Positions 56,217-64,000 of a stretch of DNA of 64,000 bases are shown here, one piece after another (position 1 is the stretch's first letter; every line of letters starts with the position of its first letter). Location of the stretch: contig NC_015152.1 in assembly GCF_000190435.1 (NCBI RefSeq), positions 2,548,458 to 2,612,457 on the forward strand. Direction: 5' to 3'. The position numbers and the translations under genes are program-made. Below the pieces are notes generated by a model. That model ran no database searches and was not told where the DNA came from. It saw only the letters and a program-made list of their open reading frames with translations. This stretch comes from Sphaerochaeta globosa str. Buddy (GTDB taxonomy: Bacteria > Spirochaetota > Spirochaetia > Sphaerochaetales > Sphaerochaetaceae).

Positions 56217-59200
56217 TCAGATGATTTTTGAGATTATCCCGTAAGCATACAACCTGAAATCATATTGATTATGAAACCGAACCCGATCAAGTTCTGCTTC
56301 CGCTTCCTCAAGCCTGCCAAAACCAAGCAGTGCATATGCTTTTAGGATACCTCCCTCGATTGCGTTGATTTTCTTGATGTCATAATCGAAGGGAGCTGGA
56401 GTTGGGGAACCAACACCGAAATATTCATACCGATCAAGATTATCAAGCAGGTTCTGTCCTTTCTCCAACATTTCCCGCAATACGGTACGCGCTTCCGAAT
56501 ACCGACATAGCCGTTGAAGAGCAAGCGCTCTGAACAATGAAATTTCTGAAACCGCAGATTTCGGTATGCTAGCAGTTTCATAAGCATTCATTATTGTAGG
56601 AGAATCCTTACCCATGTCCTCAAAAAGCCGACCTATAAAGTAGTACACATGAGCTTCCTGTGCAAACCAACTCTTTGCTTCTCCATACTCCTTTGGAATT
56701 ACAAGTGCTTGTTCAAAGAATTGAAGAGCTCCTTCATAATCATCTTCATTCCATCGAGACAACCCAGAGAGTACATAAAGCCAACCATGATGCTTGGTAA
56801 GTTTACCCTCACCTCCTTCATAGATGTGGAAAGTGCGGGATGAAATCATCAGTCTGGCTTCTTCATAACGACGCATACTAGTAAGCAACATAATCCAATC
56901 CAAATAACAATCATCCCGCTGTTTTGCAATTGTACTATATTGCTCATACAAAGCGAGTCTCTGTTCAGTTGAGCATGAACTCTGTTTCAGCAACTGCTGA
57001 TATTCATAGAGAATCCTTGGATGTCCTGAAAGGATAAAAGCCTTCTCGATACAAAGTCGCGCACTACGCTTATCACTATATTTATCAAAATATGCAATCG
57101 CGAGATTTCTCAATGCATAGGAATATGAGTGGTCCAGAGCCACAGCTTGTTCCCAATACTCGACAGCCTTTTCATACCGCTCTTTGTCATACAGAAGGCA
57201 TCCAGCAAGATATGCAGCTTGTTTTGGGTGATAGGAGTCCTGAACAGCGTGCTCAAGGACTATTAAGTCCTCCGGCCTATTTGGGAAACAACTCCCTCCC
57301 TCTGGATACTCAGGCAGAACATCAAGGTCAAGAGCAAGACAATGAAGCAAATAACGGTGATAGAACTTCACCATAGGATAGGCGGGATCAATAGTATGTA
57401 ATACAGAAAGAGCATCTTCATAGAGACCAGCATAAAAATACTCACAGATTACGTCAAAATACCATTGTATATTACTCGAAAATATTGCGTTGATCTCTTG
57501 AAGCAATTTTGGTGTAGATGAAGCGAAATAGTTTTCGAATCGTGCCCAAAGATCAAGGGTATCAAATTGAGTATTATTTTTAGAAATCTCATAGGATTGG
57601 TCGGCTCCTTGTTTTCGAAGCAATGCAGCTTTCAAGTTTCGAGCACGCTCATGTTTTGGATTTTCCTCGATACAAATCTCCAAATTTCTCATGGAATCTA
57701 AGTATGAATTTTGACGGCAATCCATGCAAGCCAACTCATAGAGAGCTGCACTTCGGTATTCATAACTCCAAATAACTTTGCCGAAAAGAGGACGAGCTTC
57801 TGCATCACGTTTGAGATGTACCAAGGCTAATGCCTTTAGGTAAAGCGATTCAACATTAGTTGCATGCTCGTTACGAGAGAGCAGTCGTTTAATAGCTACA
57901 TCACAATAGGAAACGCAGTCTTCATACAAGCCTTTTCTATAGGAGAGTCGGGCCATTGCAGTATTGCAGCGAAAATCATTGGTATCACGAGAAAGACTCT
58001 CGAGGTAGTAATCCTTTGGATCATAGGTATGATGCTTGTACTGTTCAAGATGTAACCCATGGAGGTAAAGCTCCTCGATAGTTTCAATATCGGAAGGAGG
58101 TGGAACTGGCTTGCGTGGTTCTATAGGTTTTTTGACACCTCGTTCAGGTACTTTGAATGAAACCAACTCCCTACCTGTACAATCAACCACTGACACAGAC
58201 ATATCCTGATAAACCCATCCCTCTTGCCAAGATATCTTTCGTACCCATGGCCGTTCACACGAGAGATCAGTAGTACCAGACCAAATCACTTTTCCTTTAC
58301 ACTGGATGCTGATGGTTGAATTAGGGAATTTTCCCGTTGCATGGACACCAACAGAGAGCTCTCCATCTCGTTCTTCAATATTGAGGGCTGCGTCAATGGT
58401 TGCGTTTTTCACAGGACCGATATCGCGGATGGGATACCAGTACTGTTCGAACTCCTTCGTCTCTCCTGGGAGAATCCAGCTGAAATCAGGTTGATTGTCG
58501 GTGAATACACCTGTCATCAATTCGACGTAAGGACCATTTTCATCAGTAAGGTTCGAACACCACATATTACCGAAATCACCATCTCCCCAGTGGAAAAGTT
58601 TTTTACCGGGTGCAATTCTATGATCTGCAAAAGCAACAATACCTTTCCCTGCTTTATGGTCATAGCCACATACAAAATCCATCTCTGATTGCCCCTCACT
58701 TACCATAAAAGAGGAAGGCACTTTGATAGCGGAATGCCAAGACAAATCAGCACCATCACCAAAGTCATAGGGTCTTGCAGTGTTGTATATCCCTTTAGCA
58801 ATCGGCCAACTAATCACAGCCCGTCGGTCATGATCATTCATATACTCAACATCGGGAGGAAACACTATTTGGTAATCATCATTTCCGGGCACCGCCAGGT
58901 TAGCCCACCACATGAAGGGCTGTCTCATTTCCGTCCGATTGAAAATTCTTACCTTCACTTTGCAATAGGAACGAGATGGTTCGACAGTAATTCCCGCCAT
59001 ACCTTTCATTCTGAGAAGCGGGTCAATCTCTCCCGTCCAAAGCGTTGCAGAACCATCCTCATGTTTTTCAATGCTTGCTGCAAGTGGAAGAAAGGTGGTT
59101 GGTCTATGGTGTTGCGGCCAGTTGAATTCAATACCACCGGAAATCCAAGGTCCGGCCAATCCAATGAGAGCCGGCTTAACTACAGCGTTGTGGTACATGA

Positions 59201-59477
59201 AGTCGTATTCACCAATCTTGTCATACCCGCGACTAATTTTTCCTCCAATCTCCGGCATGATTTCGATTCGAATATACTCATTCTCCAACACACCTACCGT
59301 GAATTCTTTCTCTTCTCGTTTCCCAGTGAGTGTATCGTTGAACTGCAACGGATACAATTTACCACTTGCTCCTTGATAGGGCTTCTTCTCAAAGAAGAAA
59401 GGAATATCCATAGGCTTACCCATCTTATAAGTGGTGATTCTTTTCTTTACAAAATTTGCTTGTGTGGCTTTATTCAT
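56217..59477 (-). CDS. DUF5107 domain protein with TPR array
   Basis: 1086 residues. The N-terminal DUF5107 region (residues 40-350) has EYIRIEIMPEIGGKISRGYD and WISGGIEFNWPQHHRPTTF, and a beta-supersandwich like that of aldose-epimerase and glycoside-related proteins. From about residue 480 on there are many TPR-like helix pairs (such as YEKAVEYWEQAVALDHSYSY). No signal peptide is seen, so it is probably cytoplasmic. In spirochaetes such genes accompany sugar-uptake loci; the substrate is unknown. AAGGAG before the ATG fixes the start. It is divergent from the regulator. Confidence 0.82.
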   Translation of the reverse strand: MNKATQANFVKKRITTYKMGKPMDIPFFFEKKPYQGASGKLYPLQFNDTLTGKREEKEFTVGVLENEYIRIEIMPEIGGKISRGYDKIGEYDFMYHNAVVKPALIGLAGPWISGGIEFNWPQHHRPTTFLPLAASIEKHEDGSATLWTGEIDPLLRMKGMAGITVEPSRSYCKVKVRIFNRTEMRQPFMWWANLAVPGNDDYQIVFPPDVEYMNDHDRRAVISWPIAKGIYNTARPYDFGDGADLSWHSAIKVPSSFMVSEGQSEMDFVCGYDHKAGKGIVAFADHRIAPGKKLFHWGDGDFGNMWCSNLTDENGPYVELMTGVFTDNQPDFSWILPGETKEFEQYWYPIRDIGPVKNATIDAALNIEERDGELSVGVHATGKFPNSTISIQCKGKVIWSGTTDLSCERPWVRKISWQEGWVYQDMSVSVVDCTGRELVSFKVPERGVKKPIEPRKPVPPPSDIETIEELYLHGLHLEQYKHHTYDPKDYYLESLSRDTNDFRCNTAMARLSYRKGLYEDCVSYCDVAIKRLLSRNEHATNVESLYLKALALVHLKRDAEARPLFGKVIWSYEYRSAALYELACMDCRQNSYLDSMRNLEICIEENPKHERARNLKAALLRKQGADQSYEISKNNTQFDTLDLWARFENYFASSTPKLLQEINAIFSSNIQWYFDVICEYFYAGLYEDALSVLHTIDPAYPMVKFYHRYLLHCLALDLDVLPEYPEGGSCFPNRPEDLIVLEHAVQDSYHPKQAAYLAGCLLYDKERYEKAVEYWEQAVALDHSYSYALRNLAIAYFDKYSDKRSARLCIEKAFILSGHPRILYEYQQLLKQSSCSTEQRLALYEQYSTIAKQRDDCYLDWIMLLTSMRRYEEARLMISSRTFHIYEGGEGKLTKHHGWLYVLSGLSRWNEDDYEGALQFFEQALVIPKEYGEAKSWFAQEAHVYYFIGRLFEDMGKDSPTIMNAYETASIPKSAVSEISLFRALALQRLCRYSEARTVLREMLEKGQNLLDNLDRYEYFGVGSPTPAPFDYDIKKINAIEGGILKAYALLGFGRLEEAEAELDRVRFHNQYDFRLYAYGIISKII

Positions 59478-59606
59478 AGTACAGCTCTCCTTATTGGCTT
59501 CTTTATGATGAAGTCAGTATCTAGACGGCACAATACAAAGAAAATCCGGAATTCCAGACCAAATATTGTACTTTCACTACAATCGGTCGTGGTATACTCT
59601 CTGATT
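59478..59606. promoter_or_regulatory. Divergent promoter region of the DUF5107 locus
   Basis: ATTGTA and TACAAT form an inverted repeat near 59565-59583, beside a -10-like TATACT (59593-59598) only nine bases before the regulator ATG, which has no ribosome site; the regulator may be read from a leaderless message. The repeat is a candidate operator. Confidence 0.4.
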
Positions 59607-60704
59607 ATGGATGTATACGTGCTCATTGAGCCTCTCTATAAAGACTCGCTCTGGTGCAGACAATATCTTGATGGGCTGAAATATGAAGCAGGAAGAAACT
59701 CAATTCCGCTTGTATTTATTGAATCCTTAGATGGATATATGCCCCCAGAGAATGGTATTTGTACTCTTTTAGGCTCTACTCCACAGTGGCTACGGAAGAT
59801 GTCAGCTGATTTGGCAAGAAATACAATACGCTGTATTGTCGTAAATCCCGACTGCTCAATAGAAACCGGAATGACTTCCCAAATTCACATAGATTTCCAT
59901 AAAGCGATGCAGATGGCAGCATCCTACTTCGCCATCCACCATAGAAATCATACTGTACTATTTGGTGTGAACCCTTCATCCACTACTGATGAACTAAAGG
60001 CTCAAGCCTTTCGTACAGCGTTTCCAGCGGGAACCATAAGCATACATGAGAGCTCAGTTTCACAAAGCTGCGCAACCCTGACACAAAAATACCCCTTGGT
60101 GGATTCAGTCCTATGCTGTAATGAACTGGTAGCTATAGCGCTATTGCGGCAACTTCAGCTTGATAAACGAGCAATCCCTCGGGAGATCTGGTTGATGACA
60201 TTCGGCAGAAGTGCCATTGCAAATTATATCAAGCCTTCTTTGACAGCTATTGAAGTGGACCATATATTAGTGGGTAGACAGATTATTAAGATTGCCCAAT
60301 TCCTTCTTAAAAACCATGCATTCTCGACGCTATGCTGTACTCTCGACGCAAATATCATACCCGCAGAGACCACGGACAATGCTTCATTTATAGTTAGTCC
60401 CATCGAAAGGCATATTGGAGATCAAGCATCCGAGAACTCAATGAATTTTTATCAAGATCCCATAATCGAAGAATTATGCAATCTCGATCGCTTGTTTTCC
60501 AGTATCCTCCCCAGCGATTTCACACTGCTTCAGGGTGTAGCAAACAATAGGAAATATGCAGAGATTGCTGAGAGTCTCGGTATGAGTGAGAATGCCATTA
60601 AATATCGAATGAAAAGAATGATGGGACTAGCAGAAGTTGATCACCGTCTTGCCATGCTTTCTCTTCTTGAGCGATATCTTGGAGAGGATTGGGCTAAAGG
60701 ATAG
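59607..60704 (+). CDS. Transcriptional regulator: LacI-like sensor domain with C-terminal HTH
   Basis: 365 residues. The first 270 form a periplasmic-binding-protein-like sensor (MDVYVLIEPLYKDSLWCRQY; LVDSVLCCNELVAIALLRQL), but there is no N-terminal LacI HTH. The DNA-binding part is at the C-terminus (KYAEIAESLGMSENAIKYRM). This reversed order is unlike LacI and resembles sensor-first regulators. A longer upstream frame (from 58689) lies on the opposite strand of the DUF5107 gene and is a shadow. It probably controls the flanking DUF5107 genes in response to a sugar. Confidence 0.72.
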   Translation: MDVYVLIEPLYKDSLWCRQYLDGLKYEAGRNSIPLVFIESLDGYMPPENGICTLLGSTPQWLRKMSADLARNTIRCIVVNPDCSIETGMTSQIHIDFHKAMQMAASYFAIHHRNHTVLFGVNPSSTTDELKAQAFRTAFPAGTISIHESSVSQSCATLTQKYPLVDSVLCCNELVAIALLRQLQLDKRAIPREIWLMTFGRSAIANYIKPSLTAIEVDHILVGRQIIKIAQFLLKNHAFSTLCCTLDANIIPAETTDNASFIVSPIERHIGDQASENSMNFYQDPIIEELCNLDRLFSSILPSDFTLLQGVANNRKYAEIAESLGMSENAIKYRMKRMMGLAEVDHRLAMLSLLERYLGEDWAKG

Positions 60705-60796
60705 TTGATATTTAGCGGGGAAAATCAAAGAATTTTGCAGGTATCTGAGTTCAAAACGTACCCTTACAATACAGATGAGAGATTTGGAGGAGTACG

Positions 60797-63700
60797 ATGA
60801 AACGAGTACAGGTAACTGAGAAACGGATAATTATCCCAACCTATATGCCAGCAGAGTATGAAACACTACCAATGTTTGCAGAAAATCGTGTTCATCAACG
60901 TTCCAGTGGGAATCCCTACCCCAATCCAATTGTAAATACAGTCCGCCATGATACCAAGATTGAGAGAGAATACGACTGTATCGTCCTTGAAAATGATTAT
61001 CTATACCTTGAAATACTTCCTGAGATTGGTGGAAGAATTTTTACCGCACGCGATAAAACCAATGGATATGATTTCTTTTACCGACAGCATGTCATCAAAC
61101 CTGCACTTATTGGAATGCTCGGACTCTGGATATCCGGTGGGGTTGAGTTCAATTGGCCTATCCATCATAGGCCATCGACATATCTCCCTGTCGATAGCTT
61201 CATCGAGAACCACCCGGACGGTTCTGTAACCGTATGGTTGGGCGAGCATGAACCACTCGACCGAATGAAAGGAATGGTAGGCGTCCACCTTAAACCGGAC
61301 ACAGCCTTGTTTGAGACAAAAGTTAGAATTTTCAATAGGACTGACACACCACACTCTTTCCTCTGGTGGGAAAATGCTGCCGTTCCTGTCAACGAACACT
61401 ATCGGGTTTTCTTCCCCCCTGATGTCCAGTCAGTAAACTTTCATTACAAGAAAGCTACCGGGGCTTTTCCGGTTATGGATGAATATTTCAATACCCAGGA
61501 TAACCGTGGAGGAAATGACATCCGGTTCCATAAGAATACAAAACAGGCGACATCTTACTTTAGTGGATCATCCAAATTTGATTTCTTCGGTGGCTACGAT
61601 GAGGGTAAACAAGCAGGTGTCATCCACTATGCCTCTCATCACACCTCAGTAGGGAAAAAAATGTTTACCTGGGGGTATCGCACTCTCTCGAAGGCTTGGG
61701 AAGCAGCACTCACTGATAACGACGGGGCCTATGCTGAATTGATGGCAAGTTCCTATTCTGACAATCAACCGGACTTTGCTTGGATTGAACCATTTGAAGT
61801 GAAGGAATTCTCGCAAAGTTGGTATCCCTATAAAGAAATCGGGGAGGTTCAACAAGCCAACAATATCCTTGCTCTTTCGGTTCAAAACCAAGAAATCAAC
61901 TTGTATCCAGTGACCAATAAGAACAATCTTCGGCTCTCAGTATTTGGCAAAGAGACTATTCTGTTCACAGCTGACATTAACTTACTCGCCACAATACCAA
62001 TCTGTATTCATGTTCCTGCCTTGGAAGGTTTCACAGAAATTCGCGTCACAGACGGACCTTCAACAATACTATCCTACCAGCCAGTAGATAAATCTTCAGT
62101 ATCAACCGTTCCTGATCCTCAAACTGAATATCCTCTACCATGTGATATCAGTACTGCAGAATCGTCATTTCAAACTGGGCTTCATGTTGCCCAGTATCGT
62201 GATCCAATCCGGGAACCGGACTTGTATTGGAAGCACTCCCTAGAGCTTGATGCAAAGCATATCCCTAGTTTAATCGGTCTCAGTTGGTACTCATTGCTTC
62301 GACTCCGGTTTGATGAGGCTGAAGCTTATGCAAGACAAGCTTTGGCTGAACAAAACCGGCTGAATCCTAATCCGACCTCCTCCCGTGCTTTGTATTTCCT
62401 TGGTCTTTCGTTGAAATATGAAGGCAAATTTGATCAGGCAAAGGAATATCTCCACAAAGGCCTATGGAACCAAAGCGGAATCGCTACCTGTTCCTTTGTA
62501 CTCGCTCAATTGGCATGTATGAGTGCATCCTATGAAGAGGGACTTGACCTCATCCAGTATGGCGAACGGTTTGGTGCATATAATCAGAAAGCGCAACAAT
62601 TAAAAATTAGTCTGCTCAGGCAGACAGGGAAAAGACAAGCTGCTGGGGCCTTGGTAAAAAATCTGCTACAGGAAGATCCTCTCGATTATTATGTACTCAA
62701 CGAGGCAAGGTTGCTCGGATTAGAAACAAGCCAGATTGTCAGGAGGACCAGTCAGGACCAAATGCTCTTGGATGTCGTCTCTGATTATCTCGATGCAGGA
62801 TTGAAAGATGAAGCTCTCGGGTTACTCGAACAAGCTGAGAACTGCAATCCAATGATATCCTATTTGCATTTTCTTTGTAATGGACAGTATAAGCTGCAGG
62901 ATGAAACTTATTGCTTCCCCTCAAGACGCTGGGAATTGACAGCTTTGTTGGAGGCGACACAATCGATGCCTGAACAGGAACAAGCCTTCCTATTGTTAGG
63001 AAATATTCAATTTGGAATACAGCGGAATTATGAAAGCTCCCGTGATTCATGGGAGAAAGCAGGCATAGGAATCCAAGCCCTCAGGAATAAAGCGGCTGCT
63101 CTCTTCAAGTGCAACATGCATGATTTGCGAGTCCCAAAACTCCTCATGCAAGCAATGGAAAAAGATCCAGACCACTTACAGCTTCATTACGAATTCCTAC
63201 GGGTATTGGAACTCACTGAAACAAATTTAACTACCCGTATCAAAGCGTTTGAACGTATGGGAGAGAACACCAAAAATCGAGATGACCTTTTTCTCTTGGG
63301 AGTACATGCCTATAACCAGAATTCTCAATTTGAAAAAGCTCTTGCCCTGCTTGCATCCCACCAATTCGTGCCTTGTGAAGGAGGCGAACATACTGTTGCA
63401 AATGAGTTTCTTCTTGCTCATCTTGCCTTGGCATTGCATGCAATGAATAGGGGAGACTGGGAAATTGCGCTGATGCAACTGGAACAGAATTTTCACATCC
63501 CTTCCAATCTAGGGGGTGGAGTCTGGCACCAAGTCATGCTATCACCCTATCAATATCTTCAAGGATTGTGCAAAGAACAAATAGAACCAGGGAAAGGGTT
63601 GAAGGACTTTGAGGCAGTCAATGATTTTCCCATCAATTACTTTACAGTCATGTATCTGCCTGCTTTCCCTATCTATAAAGCACTCGCATCACGTCAATTA

Positions 63701-64000
63701 GGATACCGTGAGGAAGCTGATGCATTGTTACAGTCTTCCATAAAAACATATGAGAAAGCTCTAGCAAAACCTGTATCAGGCTACTTTGCCGCCACACCTT
63801 TCTTTGAGACATTTATTGAGGATCCAACGATTGCCCGAGATGTATTCTACACACACCTACTTGCCTTCAGCAGAGCGGCGAATCATGACACATCCTTGGC
63901 AATCAGCCTTTGTGAGGAACTTCTTGACCATCATCCATCCCAAATTCGGACTCTACTCCTGAGAGATTTCCTCAAGGCTAGAAAAAGACATGGTATAATG
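60797..64000 (+). CDS. Second DUF5107-TPR protein, 3' end outside the window
   Basis: 1068 codons are visible with no stop. GGAGG lies six bases before ATG 60797 (MKRVQVTEKRIIIPTYMPAE). The DUF5107 part carries YLYLEILPEIGGRIFTARDK and WISGGVEFNWPIHHRPSTYL, parallel to the gene at 56217, followed by a TPR-type region from about residue 460. It lies 92 bases after the regulator in the same direction, so they may be co-transcribed. The two DUF5107 proteins are paralogues with full-length similarity in domain order. Confidence 0.8.
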   Translation, partial: MKRVQVTEKRIIIPTYMPAEYETLPMFAENRVHQRSSGNPYPNPIVNTVRHDTKIEREYDCIVLENDYLYLEILPEIGGRIFTARDKTNGYDFFYRQHVIKPALIGMLGLWISGGVEFNWPIHHRPSTYLPVDSFIENHPDGSVTVWLGEHEPLDRMKGMVGVHLKPDTALFETKVRIFNRTDTPHSFLWWENAAVPVNEHYRVFFPPDVQSVNFHYKKATGAFPVMDEYFNTQDNRGGNDIRFHKNTKQATSYFSGSSKFDFFGGYDEGKQAGVIHYASHHTSVGKKMFTWGYRTLSKAWEAALTDNDGAYAELMASSYSDNQPDFAWIEPFEVKEFSQSWYPYKEIGEVQQANNILALSVQNQEINLYPVTNKNNLRLSVFGKETILFTADINLLATIPICIHVPALEGFTEIRVTDGPSTILSYQPVDKSSVSTVPDPQTEYPLPCDISTAESSFQTGLHVAQYRDPIREPDLYWKHSLELDAKHIPSLIGLSWYSLLRLRFDEAEAYARQALAEQNRLNPNPTSSRALYFLGLSLKYEGKFDQAKEYLHKGLWNQSGIATCSFVLAQLACMSASYEEGLDLIQYGERFGAYNQKAQQLKISLLRQTGKRQAAGALVKNLLQEDPLDYYVLNEARLLGLETSQIVRRTSQDQMLLDVVSDYLDAGLKDEALGLLEQAENCNPMISYLHFLCNGQYKLQDETYCFPSRRWELTALLEATQSMPEQEQAFLLLGNIQFGIQRNYESSRDSWEKAGIGIQALRNKAAALFKCNMHDLRVPKLLMQAMEKDPDHLQLHYEFLRVLELTETNLTTRIKAFERMGENTKNRDDLFLLGVHAYNQNSQFEKALALLASHQFVPCEGGEHTVANEFLLAHLALALHAMNRGDWEIALMQLEQNFHIPSNLGGGVWHQVMLSPYQYLQGLCKEQIEPGKGLKDFEAVNDFPINYFTVMYLPAFPIYKALASRQLGYREEADALLQSSIKTYEKALAKPVSGYFAATPFFETFIEDPTIARDVFYTHLLAFSRAANHDTSLAISLCEELLDHHPSQIRTLLLRDFLKARKRHGIM

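Noticed and set aside
58689-59606. A long upstream extension of the regulator frame
   Set aside because: It is antisense to the DUF5107 gene, whose domains are clear; the sensor domain begins only at 59607.

Overview
The window reads like accessory-rich chromosome of a spirochaete, most probably Sphaerochaeta or a close relative. This is a judgement from protein families (LPP20-type lipoproteins, secreted proteins with InlB-like repeats, very large DUF5107-TPR proteins, a stand-alone sensor regulator with a C-terminal HTH) and mixed base composition, not from a marker gene. No rRNA gene or intact tRNA is present.

Layout. (1) 1-12.4 kb is a mobile-element backbone: a truncated IS21 element; an IS3-family element (2928-4562) inserted at the end of a leftward cluster of plasmid/ICE-type genes (Api92/DUF1281-like, RadC-like, ArdC-like and many small unknowns); then a divergent control region with a small DNA-binding protein, an untranslated stretch of about 575 nt that looks like a structured RNA, and an origin-like non-coding region with paired TGCATA repeats, G-runs and tandem hairpins. 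(2) 12-15 kb holds broken genes and an orphan intein-like homing endonuclease. (3) 15.4-49 kb is a defence island cut up by insertion sequences: a HEPN protein with a type III-like restriction-modification pair, a PD-(D/E)XK nuclease plus TIR protein, a gene interrupted by two IS elements, a four-gene operon (small protein, DUF6361, PLD nuclease, SNF2-like helicase), an ApeA-like HEPN protein, a PIN nuclease with an RNA polymerase alpha-CTD-like tail, and an Mrr-like endonuclease. A 3' fragment of a tRNA-Met gene with its terminator at 45.4 kb marks an integration boundary. (4) 49-55.6 kb encodes envelope lipoproteins, one split by a stop codon. (5) 56-64 kb looks like core genome: two divergent DUF5107-TPR proteins around a regulator, probably a carbohydrate-linked locus.

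How the parts fit. The leftward mobile cluster is tightly packed with ATGA-type overlaps, and at least two genes shorter than 60 codons lie hidden in it. Its promoter carries a TTGACA -35 box and is overlaid by copies of a TTTAACTAA operator that also covers the promoter of the divergent small DNA-binding protein, implying a self-repressing switch. The DUF6361-PLD-helicase operon is the most coherent candidate for a poorly described antiphage system. Several IS insertions can be undone on paper: target duplications are visible for the IS3 element, both IS1595 elements and the second IS21, and removing two of them restores one 476-codon reading frame.
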